Positions 63,744-64,000 of a stretch of DNA of 64,000 nucleotides are shown piece after piece. The translations under genes and the position numbers were made by a program. The DNA is from Gammaproteobacteria bacterium (GTDB taxonomy: Bacteria; Pseudomonadota; Gammaproteobacteria; Coxiellales; Coxiellaceae), in the NCBI GenBank assembly GCA_030425685.1, contig JAUIAD010000001.1:1-64000 (forward strand), written 5' to 3'. Every line of letters starts with the position of its first letter. Position 1 is the first letter of the stretch. The notes under the pieces were generated by a model. It ran no database searches, was not told where the DNA came from, and was given only the letters and a program-made list of their open reading frames with translations.

Positions 63744-64000
63744 ATGTAACTGAGACAAATCTACCAGGCGTACTGGTTATTGAGCCACGTATTTTTGCCG
63801 ATGACCGTGGTTTTTTCTATGAGAGCTTTAATCACAAGCGCTTTGAGGAAGCTGTTGGCTATGCTGTCAACTTTGCTCAGGATAATCATTCCAACTCAGT
63901 AAAAGGTGTCTTACGCGGTTTACACTATCAAATGCCACCTATGACCCAAGGCAAGTTAGTGCGCGTGGTAAACGGTGAAGTTTACGATGTAGCTGTTGAT
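63740..64000 (+). CDS. rmlC: dTDP-4-dehydrorhamnose 3,5-epimerase, partial (cut by window end)
   Basis: The first 87 codons are present. The TTG at 63740 overlaps the rmlA TGA. Translation gives the RmlC start with [24 protein letters not shown] and VLRGLHYQ, all conserved in RmlC cupins. No in-frame ATG lies near the start, so the TTG is probably used. The rest of the gene, and presumably rmlD, continue beyond the window. Confidence 0.93.
   Translation, partial: MNVTETNLPGVLVIEPRIFADDRGFFYESFNHKRFEEAVGYAVNFAQDNHSNSVKGVLRGLHYQMPPMTQGKLVRVVNGEVYDVAVD

Overview
The window looks like a chromosomal piece of an AT-rich, Gram-negative gammaproteobacterium, plausibly an amoeba- or host-associated member of the Legionellales/Coxiellaceae. 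The support is a classic LPS/surface-glycan island, a gammaproteobacterial-type tRNA-Met with encoded CCA, and two adjacent proteins ending in eukaryotic CaaX prenylation boxes, a feature known from Legionella effectors. The taxonomic call is inference; no rRNA or core gene settles it.

Left part (1-18.4 kb). A 9-bp tandem array opens the window. Next come two co-oriented genes of unknown family whose products end in C-S-V-M and C-T-I-L (candidate prenylated effectors), a convergent LCMT-like methyltransferase and a decayed transposase. A minus-strand operon of three tandem paralogous secreted proteins follows, with a near-consensus sigma70 promoter, and it diverges from a 1.75-kb-codon exported RHS/YD-repeat protein. 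Behind that are a decayed AAA/DUF4143 fragment, a DUF2845 secreted protein and tRNA-Met(CAT).

Middle part (18.4-40.6 kb). A minus-strand set (DprE2-like, DprE1-like, GtrA-like, HAD-UbiA fusion) resembles the mycobacterial pathway for decaprenyl-phosphoryl ribose/arabinose. ManC, two polytopic membrane proteins and a GtrB-type glycosyltransferase follow. Then comes a sulfation module: CysQ, a fused ATP sulfurylase-APS kinase and DUF2061. Two paralogous PAPS-type sulfotransferases lie downstream, implying a sulfated surface glycan. Between them sit a coiled-coil methyltransferase with a 21-bp minisatellite, a WavE-like protein, a five-gene translationally coupled minus-strand cassette (nucleotidyltransferase, GDPD-like, HAD, second nucleotidyltransferase-like, cupin) and a two-domain glycosyltransferase.

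Right part (40.7-64 kb). A structurally intact IS66 element lacks a target duplication and abuts a glycosyltransferase that has lost its N-terminal part. The rest is a long glycan-assembly run: GalE, several two-domain glycosyltransferases (GT2-GT4, FkbM-GT4), single GT4 enzymes, Gmd and Rmd (GDP-D-rhamnose, fed by ManC), an RgpF-like protein, and RmlB, RmlA and the start of RmlC (dTDP-L-rhamnose; RmlC is cut by the window end). Both rhamnose enantiomers could therefore be made. No Wzx, Wzy, Wzm or Wzt was recognised. A 42-bp-arm, GC-rich perfect inverted repeat and a 20-bp REP-like palindrome interrupt this part.
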